Origin: JAVVUJ01 sp964582545
Lineage (GTDB): Bacteria > Bacillota > Clostridia > Peptostreptococcales > Anaerovoracaceae
Reading direction: 5' to 3'
Assembly: GCA_964582545.1 (NCBI GenBank)
Contig: CAZOSB010000009.1
Location: forward strand, 7,428 to 71,427
DNA length: 64,000 nucleotides
Shown: piece after piece, positions 9,265-18,449 of the stretch
How the letters are laid out: each line of letters starts with the position of its first letter
Numbering within the stretch: position 1 is the first letter of the stretch
Translations under genes and position numbers: made by a program
The notes under the pieces: generated by a model
Databases searched by the model: none
Told to the model about the DNA's origin: nothing
What the model saw: only the letters and a program-made list of their open reading frames with translations

Positions 9265-11241
9265 ATGAATGGTGATTTAATGGAAAGTTTAAAAGATCAT
9301 GAACTTAAGTATATTGAGCTGCTACAAAAGCAGTATAAAACAATCGAGGAGACTACGGAGGAAATCATAAATCTACAGGCTATAATAAACTTGCCAAAAG
9401 GGACAGAGCACTTTCTCAGCGATTTGCATGGAGAGTACGAGTCCTTTACCCATATGTTGAGAAATGCATCCGGTGTGGTTAGGCGCAAGATAGATGAAGT
9501 ATATGGAAATGCTTTATCTGAGAAAGAAAGAAAGAATCTGGCAACACTTATTTATTATCCTGAAGAAAAATTAATTATCGAAAAAAATCAAACTGAAAAT
9601 TTAGATGAATGGTATACCATTAATTTATATAGATTAATTGAAATCTGCAGAGTCGTAGCGTCAAAATATACTCGATCCAAGGTTAGAAAAGCTTTACCGC
9701 AATATTTTGATTATATTATAGACGAATTGTTACATGAAGAAAAATATAAAAATAATAAGGATCAATATTATGATAGCATTATAAAGACTATCATTGAAAT
9801 TGGTCGCGCAGATGCATTTGTGGTAGCTATTTCAGATTTAATCCGGAGACTTTCCATTGATAGACTACATATCATAGGTGACATATACGATAGGGGACCG
9901 GGACCGGAAATTATTATGGACGTTTTAATGAAATATCATACCATCGATATTCAGTGGGGAAATCATGATATATTATGGATGGGAGCGGGAGCAGGGGAGC
10001 TGTCTAGCATTGCCAATGTCATTAGAATATGTGCGAGGTATAACAATTTAGATATTTTAGAGGATAGTTATGGAATTAACCTGAGACCTTTTGCCACCTT
10101 TGCATATGCGACTTACGAAAAAGACAATTGCATTGAACTTTTGCCTGTCGGAACTAGGGAAGGAATTGCCTCCAATACAGAATTGGAACGACTATCTAAG
10201 ATTCACAAGGCAATAACTTTGATACAATTTAAGTTGGAAGGTCAATTGATTCAAAACCACCCTGAATATGATATGGACGATAGGCTTATTTTAGATAAAA
10301 TTAATTTGGAGAAGGGAACGGTTTTCATTGACGGAGTGGATTATCCATTAAAGGATGCATTCTTTCCAACGGTGGATAGTAAGAATCCATATTTGCTTTC
10401 AGCCGAAGAAAAAGATTTGATGGATAAAATTCAAGTTTCTTTTCTCAACAGTGAAAAGCTCAACAAGCATATAGGGTTTCTATTCTCTCATGGTAGCCTT
10501 TACCTGAAGTTTAACTCTAATCTACTTTATCATGGATGTATTCCTGTAGATGAAAAGGGAGATTTTATAGAAAGTTATGTGGATGGGAAGATATTATCCG
10601 GAAAAGCTTATTGCGATGCGGCGGACAGCGTGGCCAGAAGAGGTTACAATACTCGCTTTGACCTAAAGGAAAGGAACGATTGCAGAGACTTCCTATGGTA
10701 CTTATGGTGTGGACCAAATTCGCCCCTATTTGGAAAGCATAAGATGGCCACCTTTGAACGGTATTTTCTGGAAGACAAAGAACCGAAGAAAGAACACAAG
10801 AACCATTACTATAAGCTCCATGAGAAGATTGAATTTTGCGAGAAGATATTGATAGAATTTGGACTTGATCCAAAGGAATCCCATATTATCAATGGTCATG
10901 TTCCCGTAAAGATGAAAGCGGGGGAAAGTCCCATTAAGGCGGGGGGAAAATTGATCATTATTGATGGCGGCTTATCTAAAACTTATCAGCCGGAAACAGG
11001 AATTGCAGGATATACATTGATATACAACGCAAATGGGCTTTGGCTTTCGGAGCATCAACCCTTCCATTCTAAGCAAGCGGCCATCAACGATGTTCAGGAT
11101 CTAAATACCACCATTAAGGCGATAGAAACCAAATCGGATAAGATCTTAGTGGCACACACGGATGTAGGCAAAAAGCTGATGTCGGACATAGAAGATTTAA
11201 AGCTATTATTAAAAGCGTACATAGAAGGTTGGATTAAATAG
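9265..11241 (+). CDS. fbp: Fructose-1,6-bisphosphatase, class III
   Basis: A gluconeogenic phosphatase converting fructose 1,6-bisphosphate to fructose 6-phosphate. The length (658 residues) and calcineurin-like metallophosphatase motifs identify the Firmicutes class III enzyme: SDLHGEYESF near residue 53, GDIYDRGPGPE near 204, GNHD near 231 and NGHVPVK near 545. A second in-frame ATG at 9280 is also possible, and no strong ribosome site decides between them. The gene sits alone between the symporter terminator and the leu promoter. With the upstream PEPCK-like gene it suggests gluconeogenic growth. Confidence 0.95.
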   Translation: MNGDLMESLKDHELKYIELLQKQYKTIEETTEEIINLQAIINLPKGTEHFLSDLHGEYESFTHMLRNASGVVRRKIDEVYGNALSEKERKNLATLIYYPEEKLIIEKNQTENLDEWYTINLYRLIEICRVVASKYTRSKVRKALPQYFDYIIDELLHEEKYKNNKDQYYDSIIKTIIEIGRADAFVVAISDLIRRLSIDRLHIIGDIYDRGPGPEIIMDVLMKYHTIDIQWGNHDILWMGAGAGELSSIANVIRICARYNNLDILEDSYGINLRPFATFAYATYEKDNCIELLPVGTREGIASNTELERLSKIHKAITLIQFKLEGQLIQNHPEYDMDDRLILDKINLEKGTVFIDGVDYPLKDAFFPTVDSKNPYLLSAEEKDLMDKIQVSFLNSEKLNKHIGFLFSHGSLYLKFNSNLLYHGCIPVDEKGDFIESYVDGKILSGKAYCDAADSVARRGYNTRFDLKERNDCRDFLWYLWCGPNSPLFGKHKMATFERYFLEDKEPKKEHKNHYYKLHEKIEFCEKILIEFGLDPKESHIINGHVPVKMKAGESPIKAGGKLIIIDGGLSKTYQPETGIAGYTLIYNANGLWLSEHQPFHSKQAAINDVQDLNTTIKAIETKSDKILVAHTDVGKKLMSDIEDLKLLLKAYIEGWIK

Positions 11242-11276
11242 AGGCTAAGTAGAAGATTAAATAGATAAAAAAATAT

Positions 11277-11306
11277 TTGACAAAGGAAATCCTTTTATAT
11301 TATACT
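11277..11306 (+). promoter_or_regulatory. Promoter of the leu operon
   Basis: TTGACA (11277-11282) and TATACT (11301-11306) are separated by 18 bases, placing the start of transcription near 11313, just before the T-box leader. An alternative -10, TATTAT at 11298, would give a 15-base spacer. Confidence 0.75.
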
Positions 11307-11312
11307 ATTAAA

Positions 11313-11530
11313 CACTTAGTTTAATATCGATGCTATGACGGAATTATTAATTTGTTAAAAGAGTTTCAGAGAGTCGACGGTTGGTGTGAGTCGATACCTT
11401 TGGCAAAATTAAGTCTCACTCCCGAGCAATTTTTTAGAAAGAGATGACTGCTATGGCAGTAATCAGGGTGGTACCGCGGTAATACTTATCGTCCCTGAAG
11501 TCCAATATGGACTTCAGGGTTTATTTTTTT
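11313..11530 (+). ncRNA. T-box riboswitch leader of leuACDB
   Basis: This is a tRNA-sensing leader. The conserved T-box AGGGTGGTACCGCG lies at 11465-11478, directly followed by a terminator of 11 perfect base pairs (11493-11503 with 11509-11519) and a T tract. The Stem I elements AGAGAGTCGACGG and TTGGTGTGAG lie near 11369-11392. A CTC triplet at 11415-11417 is positioned like a specifier codon and would read leucine, matching the biosynthetic genes downstream. Uncharged tRNA-Leu should favour the antiterminator. The specifier assignment is an inference, whereas the T-box itself is clear. Confidence 0.95.
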
Positions 11531-11553
11531 ATTAGAAACGGAGGAAAGAAATC

Positions 11554-13083
11554 ATGAAACATATTAAAATTTTTGATACCACATTAAGAGATGGTGAGCA
11601 GTCTCCCGGCTGTAGCATGAACTTAAAGGAAAAAATAGAGATGGCGAAGCAACTGGAAAGAATGAAAGTGGATGTAATAGAGGCAGGATTTGCCATATCC
11701 TCCCCCGGGGACTTTTTATCGGTTAAGACAGTGGCTGAAACTATAAAGGATTGTGCCGTTGCCAGCCTCTCCAGAGCTACCCCCGAGGATATAGATAGGG
11801 CTTGGGAGGCATTAAAAGGTGCTGTAAGCCCTAGAATTCATACGTTTATTGCTACTTCCCCTCTACATATGGAGCATAAGCTTTTGATGACTCCAGATGA
11901 GGTTTATGAAAGATCAGTGGCTATGGTGGCCAGAGCCAAAAAATACTGCAGTGATGTGGAGTTTTCCGCAGAAGATGCCACCAGAAGTGACCTTGAGTTC
12001 TTGGCTAGAGTCATAGAAGGGGTAATTAAAGCAGGTGCTACTACGGTGAACCTTCCTGATACCGTTGGATATACCACACCGGATGAACATTATAACTTCT
12101 TTATGAAGTTGAGGGAATTGGCACCGTCCATGGATAAAATTACCATCTCTGCCCACTGTCACAATGATTTGGGATTGGGAGTAGCCAACTCTTTGGCAGC
12201 TATTAAGGCAGGAGTGACTCAGATAGAATGTACTATTAACGGCATTGGAGAAAGAGCAGGAAATTCAGCCATGGAAGAGGTGGTTATGGCTCTTCATACC
12301 AGAAAGGATGCCATAAAAGCAGAGACGGGCATCATTACCACAGAAATTATGCGTGCCTCAAGCTTGCTTAGCAGGATCACGGGGGTAAAGGTACAGCCGA
12401 ATAAGGCCATTGTAGGAGAAAATGCCTTTGCTCACGAGGCGGGAATTCATCAGCACGGCGTGATGAAGCACAGAGAAACCTATGAGATTATGACACCTGC
12501 ATCTGTCGGCTTAAATAAAAATAACATGGTTCTTGGGAAGCATTCAGGAAAGCATGCCTTTAAGGATAAAGTTGCAGACTTAGGATTTGAGTTAACGGCA
12601 GAAGAAATCAATATTGCCTTCGAAAAGTTTAAAGTATTAGCCGACAAAAAGAAAAAAGTTTACGATCAGGACATTGAAGCCTTAGTGGCCAAGGAAGCAG
12701 TGCAGGTACCTAAGATCTACGGTCTTGAAAGCTTCGTAATCAACAGTGGCAATACCATCACTTCTACTGCGGTGTTAAAAGTATCCAAGGACGGAAAGAT
12801 GATAGAGAAGGTTGCCAGAGGAGATGGACCCGTGGATGCCGCCTTTAAAGCTATGGATAAGATTGTAGGCATGTCTTTAATGTTGGATGACTATCAGCTC
12901 AAATCCGTTACGGAGGGAGAGGATGCCCAAGGAGATGCTTTAGTAAAGATTGTCAATGAGGACGGCAAAAAATACTCCGGACGAGGACTTTCCACCGACG
13001 TAATTGAGGCCAGTATCTATGCTTACATCAATGCGGTGAATAAAATGATCTATGAAAATGAACACTTGAAGGAGGAGAATTAA
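11554..13083 (+). CDS. leuA: 2-isopropylmalate synthase
   Basis: First committed step of leucine synthesis: condensation of acetyl-CoA with 2-oxoisovalerate. The 509-residue protein has the HMGL-like TIM barrel with DTTLRDGEQSPG at residues 8-19 and the metal-binding HCHNDLG near residue 200, followed by the C-terminal regulatory domain expected for leucine feedback (about residues 380-505). GGAGGAAAGAA precedes the ATG at 11554. It is the first gene of a tight leuACDB operon behind a leucine T-box, and leuC starts one base after its stop. Confidence 0.97.
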   Translation: MKHIKIFDTTLRDGEQSPGCSMNLKEKIEMAKQLERMKVDVIEAGFAISSPGDFLSVKTVAETIKDCAVASLSRATPEDIDRAWEALKGAVSPRIHTFIATSPLHMEHKLLMTPDEVYERSVAMVARAKKYCSDVEFSAEDATRSDLEFLARVIEGVIKAGATTVNLPDTVGYTTPDEHYNFFMKLRELAPSMDKITISAHCHNDLGLGVANSLAAIKAGVTQIECTINGIGERAGNSAMEEVVMALHTRKDAIKAETGIITTEIMRASSLLSRITGVKVQPNKAIVGENAFAHEAGIHQHGVMKHRETYEIMTPASVGLNKNNMVLGKHSGKHAFKDKVADLGFELTAEEINIAFEKFKVLADKKKKVYDQDIEALVAKEAVQVPKIYGLESFVINSGNTITSTAVLKVSKDGKMIEKVARGDGPVDAAFKAMDKIVGMSLMLDDYQLKSVTEGEDAQGDALVKIVNEDGKKYSGRGLSTDVIEASIYAYINAVNKMIYENEHLKEEN

Positions 13084-13084
13084 T

Positions 13085-14362
13085 ATGGCTATGACCATGA
13101 CACAGAAGATACTTGCGGCTAAGGCAGGGTTAGAGGAAGTAAAAGCCGGTCAATTTATTGAGGCAAACTTAGATATTGTGTTGGCCAATGACATCACCGG
13201 ACCTCCCGCGATCAATGAATTTCGGAAGATGGGGGCAAAGACGGTCTTTGATGTGAACAAGGTTGTCTTAGTGCCAGATCACTTTACTCCCAATAAAGAT
13301 ATAAAATCTGCAGAGCAAGCAAAAATTTTGAGAGAGTTTGCGGTAGAACAGAAAATAGAAAATTACTTTGAAGTGGGTGAAATGGGCATTGAGCATGCCT
13401 TGCTTCCAGAAAAAGGATTGGTAGTAGCGGGAGATGCTGTAATTGGTGCAGATTCTCATACATGTACTTACGGTGCTTTAGGTGCTTTTGCCACAGGGAT
13501 AGGCTCCACGGATATGGCGGCGGGTATGGCTCGAGGAAAGGCTTGGTTTAAAGTTCCTGCGGCTATCAAATTTGAATTGACCGGAAAGCTGAATCAATGG
13601 GTCAGCGGAAAAGATGTAATTCTTCACATTATTGGTAAGATCGGTGTGGACGGCGCACTGTATAAGTCCATGGAGTTTATGGGATCTGGATTAAAAAATT
13701 TATCCATGGATGACCGTTTGGCAATGGCAAATATGGCCATTGAGGCGGGGGCTAAAAATGGTATCTTTATGGTGGATAGTATCACTGAAGAATATCTAAA
13801 AGAACACAAGAACCAAAATAAAGCATTTAGTAAGGAAATAAAGGTTTATGAGCCGGATTCAGATGCAGTTTATGAAGAAACTTATGAAATTGATCTTTCC
13901 ACCATACGACCTACGGTAGCCTTTCCACATCTTCCGGAGAACACCAGAACCATCGATGAAGTAGGGGAAGTGAAGATCGATCAGGTAATCATTGGTTCCT
14001 GCACCAATGGACGTATGGAGGACATGGAGGTTACAGCGAAGATTCTAAAGGATAAAAAGGTGGCTAAGAACTTGCGTTGTATCATTTTTCCCGGCACACA
14101 GCAGATTTATTTAGACTGTATCAAAGCCGGATATGCAGAGATTTTCGTTAAAGCAGGGGCAGTGTTTTCAACTCCTACCTGTGGACCTTGCTTAGGCGGA
14201 CATATGGGTATTTTAGCAGCCGGAGAGAGAGCCGTGGCTACAACCAATAGGAATTTTGTGGGCAGAATGGGTCATGTGGAATCTGAAATTTATCTTGCCA
14301 GCCCTGCGGTAGCAGCGGCATCGGCAGTGGCAGGGAAAATCGCAAACCCTGAAACAATATAA
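13085..14362 (+). CDS. leuC: 3-isopropylmalate dehydratase large subunit
   Basis: Iron-sulfur isomerase subunit that, with LeuD, converts 2- to 3-isopropylmalate. The 425-residue protein shows GADSHTCTYGALG near residue 122 and the cluster-binding cysteines in GSCTNGR (near 303) and CGPCLGG (near 366). This is the short, prokaryotic HacA/LeuC type. GGAGGAG lies just before the ATG and overlaps the end of leuA. Confidence 0.96.
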   Translation: MAMTMTQKILAAKAGLEEVKAGQFIEANLDIVLANDITGPPAINEFRKMGAKTVFDVNKVVLVPDHFTPNKDIKSAEQAKILREFAVEQKIENYFEVGEMGIEHALLPEKGLVVAGDAVIGADSHTCTYGALGAFATGIGSTDMAAGMARGKAWFKVPAAIKFELTGKLNQWVSGKDVILHIIGKIGVDGALYKSMEFMGSGLKNLSMDDRLAMANMAIEAGAKNGIFMVDSITEEYLKEHKNQNKAFSKEIKVYEPDSDAVYEETYEIDLSTIRPTVAFPHLPENTRTIDEVGEVKIDQVIIGSCTNGRMEDMEVTAKILKDKKVAKNLRCIIFPGTQQIYLDCIKAGYAEIFVKAGAVFSTPTCGPCLGGHMGILAAGERAVATTNRNFVGRMGHVESEIYLASPAVAAASAVAGKIANPETI

Positions 14363-14379
14363 GAGAGAGGAACGATAAA

Positions 14380-14859
14380 ATGGGAAAAGTTTTTAAATAC
14401 GGCGACAACGTGGATACAGATGTCATCATTCCGGCAAGGCACTTGAGCACCTTTGATCCGGCTGAACTGGCCAAACACTGCATGGAGGATATCGATGCAG
14501 AATTTGCGGGCAAGGTGCAAGAAGGAGATTTGATCGTAGCCGGCAGTAACTTTGGATGTGGATCTTCCAGGGAACATGCGCCTATCGCAATAAAAGGTGC
14601 GGGCGTCAACTGCGTCATAGCGCCAACCTTTGCCAGAATTTTTTATAGAAACGCTTTCAATACAGGTCTTCCAATTTTTGAATGCGCAGAAGCGGCAGAG
14701 AAGATCGATTCAGGGGATGAAGTCACTGTAGACTTTAAAACAGGTCAAATCGTCAATCATACGAAAAATGAAACTTATCATGCGGAGCCTTTCCCTGAAT
14801 TTATTCAGAAGATTATCGGGTGCGATGGATTGGTGAATTACGTGAAAGAGAATTTATAA
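14380..14859 (+). CDS. leuD: 3-isopropylmalate dehydratase small subunit
   Basis: The 159-residue swivel-domain partner of LeuC. The GSNFGCGSSREHAP segment near residue 50 is the family signature, and the short length matches the LeuC type found upstream. It lies 17 bases after leuC with GAGAGGAACG as ribosome site. Confidence 0.96.
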   Translation: MGKVFKYGDNVDTDVIIPARHLSTFDPAELAKHCMEDIDAEFAGKVQEGDLIVAGSNFGCGSSREHAPIAIKGAGVNCVIAPTFARIFYRNAFNTGLPIFECAEAAEKIDSGDEVTVDFKTGQIVNHTKNETYHAEPFPEFIQKIIGCDGLVNYVKENL

Positions 14860-14874
14860 AGTTTAGGAGTAAAG

Positions 14875-15948
14875 ATGAATTATAAAATTGCAGTTGTCCC
14901 CGGAGACGGTATCGGACCCGATGTGATAGAACAAACCTTGAGGGTCTTGGACAAAATAGGAGAAATCTACAACCATAAGTTTGAATATACGGAAGTCTTA
15001 GCCGGAGGTGCGGCCATCGATGCAACAGGTCACTGCTTACCGCAGGAGACCATAGAGGTTTGCAAAGCCTCTGACAGCGTATTGTTAGGTGCTGTGGGAG
15101 GTTGGAAATGGGATACCCTGCCCGGAGAGGAAAGACCTGAAAGAGCACTGTTGGGATTGCGAAAGGAGCTAGGCCTATTTGCCAATATCAGACCGGCACT
15201 GCTCTTTGAGGATCTGGCAGAAGCCTGTCCCTTAAAACCTGAAATCGTCCAAGGCGGCCTGGATATCGTTGTAGTTCGCGAACTTACAGGCGGTATTTAC
15301 TTTGGAGAGAAGGGATACAAGGAGACAGAACTGGGTCTTGCGGCTTATGACGTAGAGCTTTATGCCACAGAGGAAATTAAAAGGATTGGAAAAGTCGCCT
15401 TTGAAATGGCGATGAAAAGAGATAAAAAGCTGTGCAGCGTGGATAAGGCTAACGTCTTGGAAAGCTCACGTTTATGGCGTAAGGTGATGACTGAGATTGC
15501 CGCTGACTATCCGGATGTAGAACTGAGTCACATGTATATCGACAATGCCGCTATGCAGATGGTTCGTAATCCTAAGCAATTTGATGTAATCGTGACCAGC
15601 AATATCTTTGGAGACATTTTATCTGATGAAGCTAGCATGATTACCGGCTCCATAGGAATGCTTCCCTCTGCTAGTTTGGCCATAGGCAACTTTGGCATGT
15701 ATGAGCCTGTTCACGGATCTGCACCGGATATTGCAGGACAGGATAAGGCAAACCCCATGGCCACCATCCTTTCTGCAGCCATGATGCTCAAGTACTCTTT
15801 TGGGCTTTTGAAGGAAGCGGATGCCATAGACGATGCTGTCAAATCCGTTTTGTCCAACGGCTACAGGACAGGGGATATTATGACAGAAAACATGAAGCTG
15901 GTGGGAACGAAGGAGATTGGGGACCTTATCATAGAAGTCTTGGGGTAA
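14875..15948 (+). CDS. leuB: 3-isopropylmalate dehydrogenase
   Basis: NAD-dependent oxidative decarboxylation of 3-isopropylmalate, the last leu-specific step before transamination. At 357 residues it has the family's VVPGDGIGPDV start, RELTGGIYFGEKG near residue 138, the VDKANVLESSRLWR segment near 189 and GSAPDIAGQDKANP near 282. It is the last gene of the operon. The next gene has its own consensus promoter after 16032. Confidence 0.97.
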   Translation: MNYKIAVVPGDGIGPDVIEQTLRVLDKIGEIYNHKFEYTEVLAGGAAIDATGHCLPQETIEVCKASDSVLLGAVGGWKWDTLPGEERPERALLGLRKELGLFANIRPALLFEDLAEACPLKPEIVQGGLDIVVVRELTGGIYFGEKGYKETELGLAAYDVELYATEEIKRIGKVAFEMAMKRDKKLCSVDKANVLESSRLWRKVMTEIAADYPDVELSHMYIDNAAMQMVRNPKQFDVIVTSNIFGDILSDEASMITGSIGMLPSASLAIGNFGMYEPVHGSAPDIAGQDKANPMATILSAAMMLKYSFGLLKEADAIDDAVKSVLSNGYRTGDIMTENMKLVGTKEIGDLIIEVLG

Positions 15949-16031
15949 AAAAGGACCTCCCATGAAACTTTAGGAAGAGCATTATCGCAACTTAATAACT
16001 GAATACCGACAAATCAATATAAGTGAACTGA

Positions 16032-16060
16032 TTGACAACAATATAACGAGGATATATAAT
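16032..16060 (+). promoter_or_regulatory. Consensus sigma-A promoter of the aldehyde oxidoreductase locus
   Basis: TTGACA (16032-16037), a 17-base spacer and TATAAT (16055-16060) form a perfect consensus. Transcription should begin near 16067. The promoter is bracketed by a 9-bp inverted repeat (16021-16029 and 16079-16087). Confidence 0.85.
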
Positions 16061-16065
16061 GAAAC

Positions 16066-16200
16066 AAAACCTCTCTGAAGTTCACTTTGACAGGTTTGCC
16101 GGGTGAAACGATAGGGTAATAGAAGCAATTCTATTACCTGCCAATGTGCAAAAGAGTAGGAGCACTTATTATTTAGTGTTGTTTTCTGAGCACATTTTTT
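16066..16200 (+). ncRNA. Structured leader with terminator, candidate molybdenum/tungsten-cofactor riboswitch
   Basis: The 5' leader before the polyferredoxin and oxidoreductase genes contains a perfect 10-bp hairpin capped by a GCAA tetraloop (16115-16124 with 16129-16138). A conserved-looking GCCGGGTGAAACGATA segment lies just before it. A terminator can form by pairing 16143-16149 with 16190-16196, followed by six T. A competing pairing, 16146-16149 with 16162-16165, would disrupt that terminator. The GNRA hairpin and the position before tungstopterin enzymes recall the Moco RNA family and its proposed tungsten-cofactor variants. The class assignment is an inference made without a covariance search. 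Confidence 0.55.
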
Positions 16201-16236
16201 AATTGATAAAGTTATATTGAAAGGTGAGAAGAAGTC

Positions 16237-16626
16237 ATGAAAAGATTGAAATTTGCAAAAGAAAAATGCATAGGATGTCAATTGTGTTCTCAGGTATGCT
16301 CTGCCATGAAAGAAGGGGAGTACATACCGTCCAAGTCTAGAATTTCTATTGAAACTTATTATAATGAAGGAAAAGAGCTAAAATATCAAGACTCCTACTG
16401 CATCTTGTGCGGAATTTGCAAAAAACAATGTCCTGTAGATGCCATTTCTATGGGGGAGTTCATTCAGGTGGATTTTGAGAAATGTATCGGCTGTGGAGTT
16501 TGTCAGCGGGCATGCCCCAAAAAGGTGATCAAGATGATAGATGAAAAAGCGATTATCTGTGATACCTGTAAAGGCGATCCTTCCTGCGTGAAGACTTGCC
16601 CTCAGAAGGCATTAACGTTTGAATAA
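16237..16626 (+). CDS. Polyferredoxin with four 4Fe-4S sites, AorA-like electron-transfer subunit
   Basis: This 129-residue protein contains 16 cysteines arranged as four sets: CIGCQLCSQVC at residue 11, CILCGICKKQCP, CIGCGVCQRACP, and CDTCKGDPSCVKTCP near the C-terminus. That is enough for four 4Fe-4S clusters. Encoded directly upstream of aldehyde ferredoxin oxidoreductase, it matches the small electron-carrying subunit (AorA) known from Aromatoleum-type AOR complexes. AAAGGTGAG lies about 10 bases before the ATG. It probably passes electrons between the oxidoreductases and the ferredoxin pool in the cytoplasm. No flavoprotein AorC-type subunit is present nearby. Confidence 0.82.
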   Translation: MKRLKFAKEKCIGCQLCSQVCSAMKEGEYIPSKSRISIETYYNEGKELKYQDSYCILCGICKKQCPVDAISMGEFIQVDFEKCIGCGVCQRACPKKVIKMIDEKAIICDTCKGDPSCVKTCPQKALTFE

Positions 16627-16645
16627 ATAGAAGGGAGATAGGAAT

Positions 16646-18412
16646 ATGACCATGTTAGGATATCAAAATAACGTTTTGAGAATTGACTTGACGATGAAGA
16701 GTGCAGTAAATGAGCCTCTTCGTATGGATTGGGCAGAGAAATATATCGGTTCAAAGGGTTTAGCCATCAAATACTTATATGAAGAAATGGAACCCGGAAT
16801 TGATCCATTGTCGGAAGATAATAAACTTTTACTTATGACAGGTCCCATCTCAGGTACACCGGTACCTTGCTCCGGAAAGTTAGCCATTGCTGCTAAATCA
16901 CCTGCCACAGGTACCATATTGGACTGCTCCATCGGAGGTCATGCGGGCATTAAAGTGAAATATGCAGGATATGATGCCATTATTTTTGAAGGCAAGTTAA
17001 ATGAGCCGGGATATGTTCTTATAGAAAATGATAAAATTCAATTTAAAAATGCTGCAGAATTGTGGGGTAAGGGCTCCCATGAAGCGGAAGCAATATTGGC
17101 TAAAAAATATGGACACGATTACAGCATTTTATCCATTGGACCTGCAGGGGAAAATCTGCTTACTATGGCCTGTATCAATTCTGACTACTATAGACAAGCA
17201 GGGCGAGGTGGAATCGGTGCAGTAATGGGAAGCAAAAACCTGAAAGCCATCGTAATCAATGGATCAAAAGGTGTGAAGGTTCCAAATATAGTAGAAACTA
17301 CCAACAAAATTGTAGAACTTTTACAAAAAGATTGCTTGCAAGAGGACAATACCTTTGTCTTTGACTGTGGAACCACCGCCTTCTTGGAAGCTTGTAATGA
17401 CGGAGGAATTCTTCCTGTAAATAACTTTTCAGATGCCACGGACGAGAGATGGACGGAATATAACGGAGATGTTCTTCTGGAAAAGAGAAAAGGCAAGAGA
17501 GGATGCGGAAGCTGCGGACTGGGTTGCGGTAACTTCATCCAATATGGAGAGGCCATCTGCGAAGGACCTGAATATGAGTCTTTGGCTGTAGCCGGTCCCA
17601 ATGCAGGAGTGAGAGATCCTGAAACCATAGTGAAGTTTAATCAGGTAGCAGATGACATGGGTCTCGATACCATCAGTGCAGGAGATGTCATCATCTGGGC
17701 CATGGAGATGACAGAAAAGGGCATCCATGATTTCGGTATCAAATTCGGTGATGGCGCCAAAATGATAGAATACCTAAAATTGATGGCAAAGAGAGAAGGC
17801 ATCGGCGCTGACTTAGCCTTAGGAGTGAGAGCCGCTTCGGATAAGTATGGTGGAAAAGACTTCGCCATGGAAGTAAAAGGATTGGAATATCCACAGTATG
17901 AGCCACGTGGTTCTTGGGGAATGTCTTTAGCTTACGCTGTTTCCGATAGGGGAGCTTGCCATATGAGAGCTTATGCTCCTAACGATGAAGTGTTTACCGC
18001 TGCTATTCCTCCTTACACCGCTGAGAATAAAGGTCAGATGGTCTATAATTTAGCGGAGCATAACGCTGTAAAGTTTTCTCTATGCATTTGTGACTTTTGG
18101 GCAACCTTAAGCCAAGAAACCATGGCAGAGATTATGACTTTGGTAACAGGCAAAGATTGGACCGCTGAGGATATGGCCAAAGTAGGTTGGAGAGTTATTC
18201 AAGTAGCCAGAGCTTTTAACCAGAGAGAAGGTTTTGACAGAAAAGATGACACCATGCCAAAGAGATTAGCAGCTGAAGCTTTAAAATCTGGTCCCGCTGC
18301 AGGGCAAGCTATCCCTCAGGAAGCCTTTGAAGATATGCTGAACCAGTACTACAATGTACTTGGTTGGGATGAGAACGGTAGGATTCCTGAAACAATTCTC
18401 TGCCAGCTTTAA
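16646..18412 (+). CDS. Aldehyde ferredoxin oxidoreductase, copy 1
   Basis: This is a tungsten- or molybdenum-pterin enzyme that oxidises aldehydes to acids with ferredoxin, or runs in reverse. The 588-residue protein has the N-terminal AOR segment (VLRIDLT), an internal GGIGAVMGSKNLKAI segment near residue 190, and 4Fe-4S cysteines in CGSCGLGC (near 286) plus a distal cysteine in LCICDFW (near 480). AGGGAG lies 8 bases before the ATG at 16646; a second ATG at 16652 is possible. It is followed at once by a MoaD-like gene. It is clearly divergent from copy 2, so the two probably act on different aldehydes. Confidence 0.9.
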   Translation: MTMLGYQNNVLRIDLTMKSAVNEPLRMDWAEKYIGSKGLAIKYLYEEMEPGIDPLSEDNKLLLMTGPISGTPVPCSGKLAIAAKSPATGTILDCSIGGHAGIKVKYAGYDAIIFEGKLNEPGYVLIENDKIQFKNAAELWGKGSHEAEAILAKKYGHDYSILSIGPAGENLLTMACINSDYYRQAGRGGIGAVMGSKNLKAIVINGSKGVKVPNIVETTNKIVELLQKDCLQEDNTFVFDCGTTAFLEACNDGGILPVNNFSDATDERWTEYNGDVLLEKRKGKRGCGSCGLGCGNFIQYGEAICEGPEYESLAVAGPNAGVRDPETIVKFNQVADDMGLDTISAGDVIIWAMEMTEKGIHDFGIKFGDGAKMIEYLKLMAKREGIGADLALGVRAASDKYGGKDFAMEVKGLEYPQYEPRGSWGMSLAYAVSDRGACHMRAYAPNDEVFTAAIPPYTAENKGQMVYNLAEHNAVKFSLCICDFWATLSQETMAEIMTLVTGKDWTAEDMAKVGWRVIQVARAFNQREGFDRKDDTMPKRLAAEALKSGPAAGQAIPQEAFEDMLNQYYNVLGWDENGRIPETILCQL

Positions 18413-18449
18413 TCTGTCAGATCTAAGTAAAAAGGATGTTTGTTATAAT

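Noticed and set aside
16021..16087. The 9-bp inverted repeat as the closing stem of the leader RNA
   Set aside because: The left arm lies upstream of the -35 box, so it should not be in the transcript.
18354..18449. Upstream extension of the MoaD-like frame into oxidoreductase copy 1
   Set aside because: The extension encodes nothing like the family; the ATG at 18450 gives a normal-sized protein.
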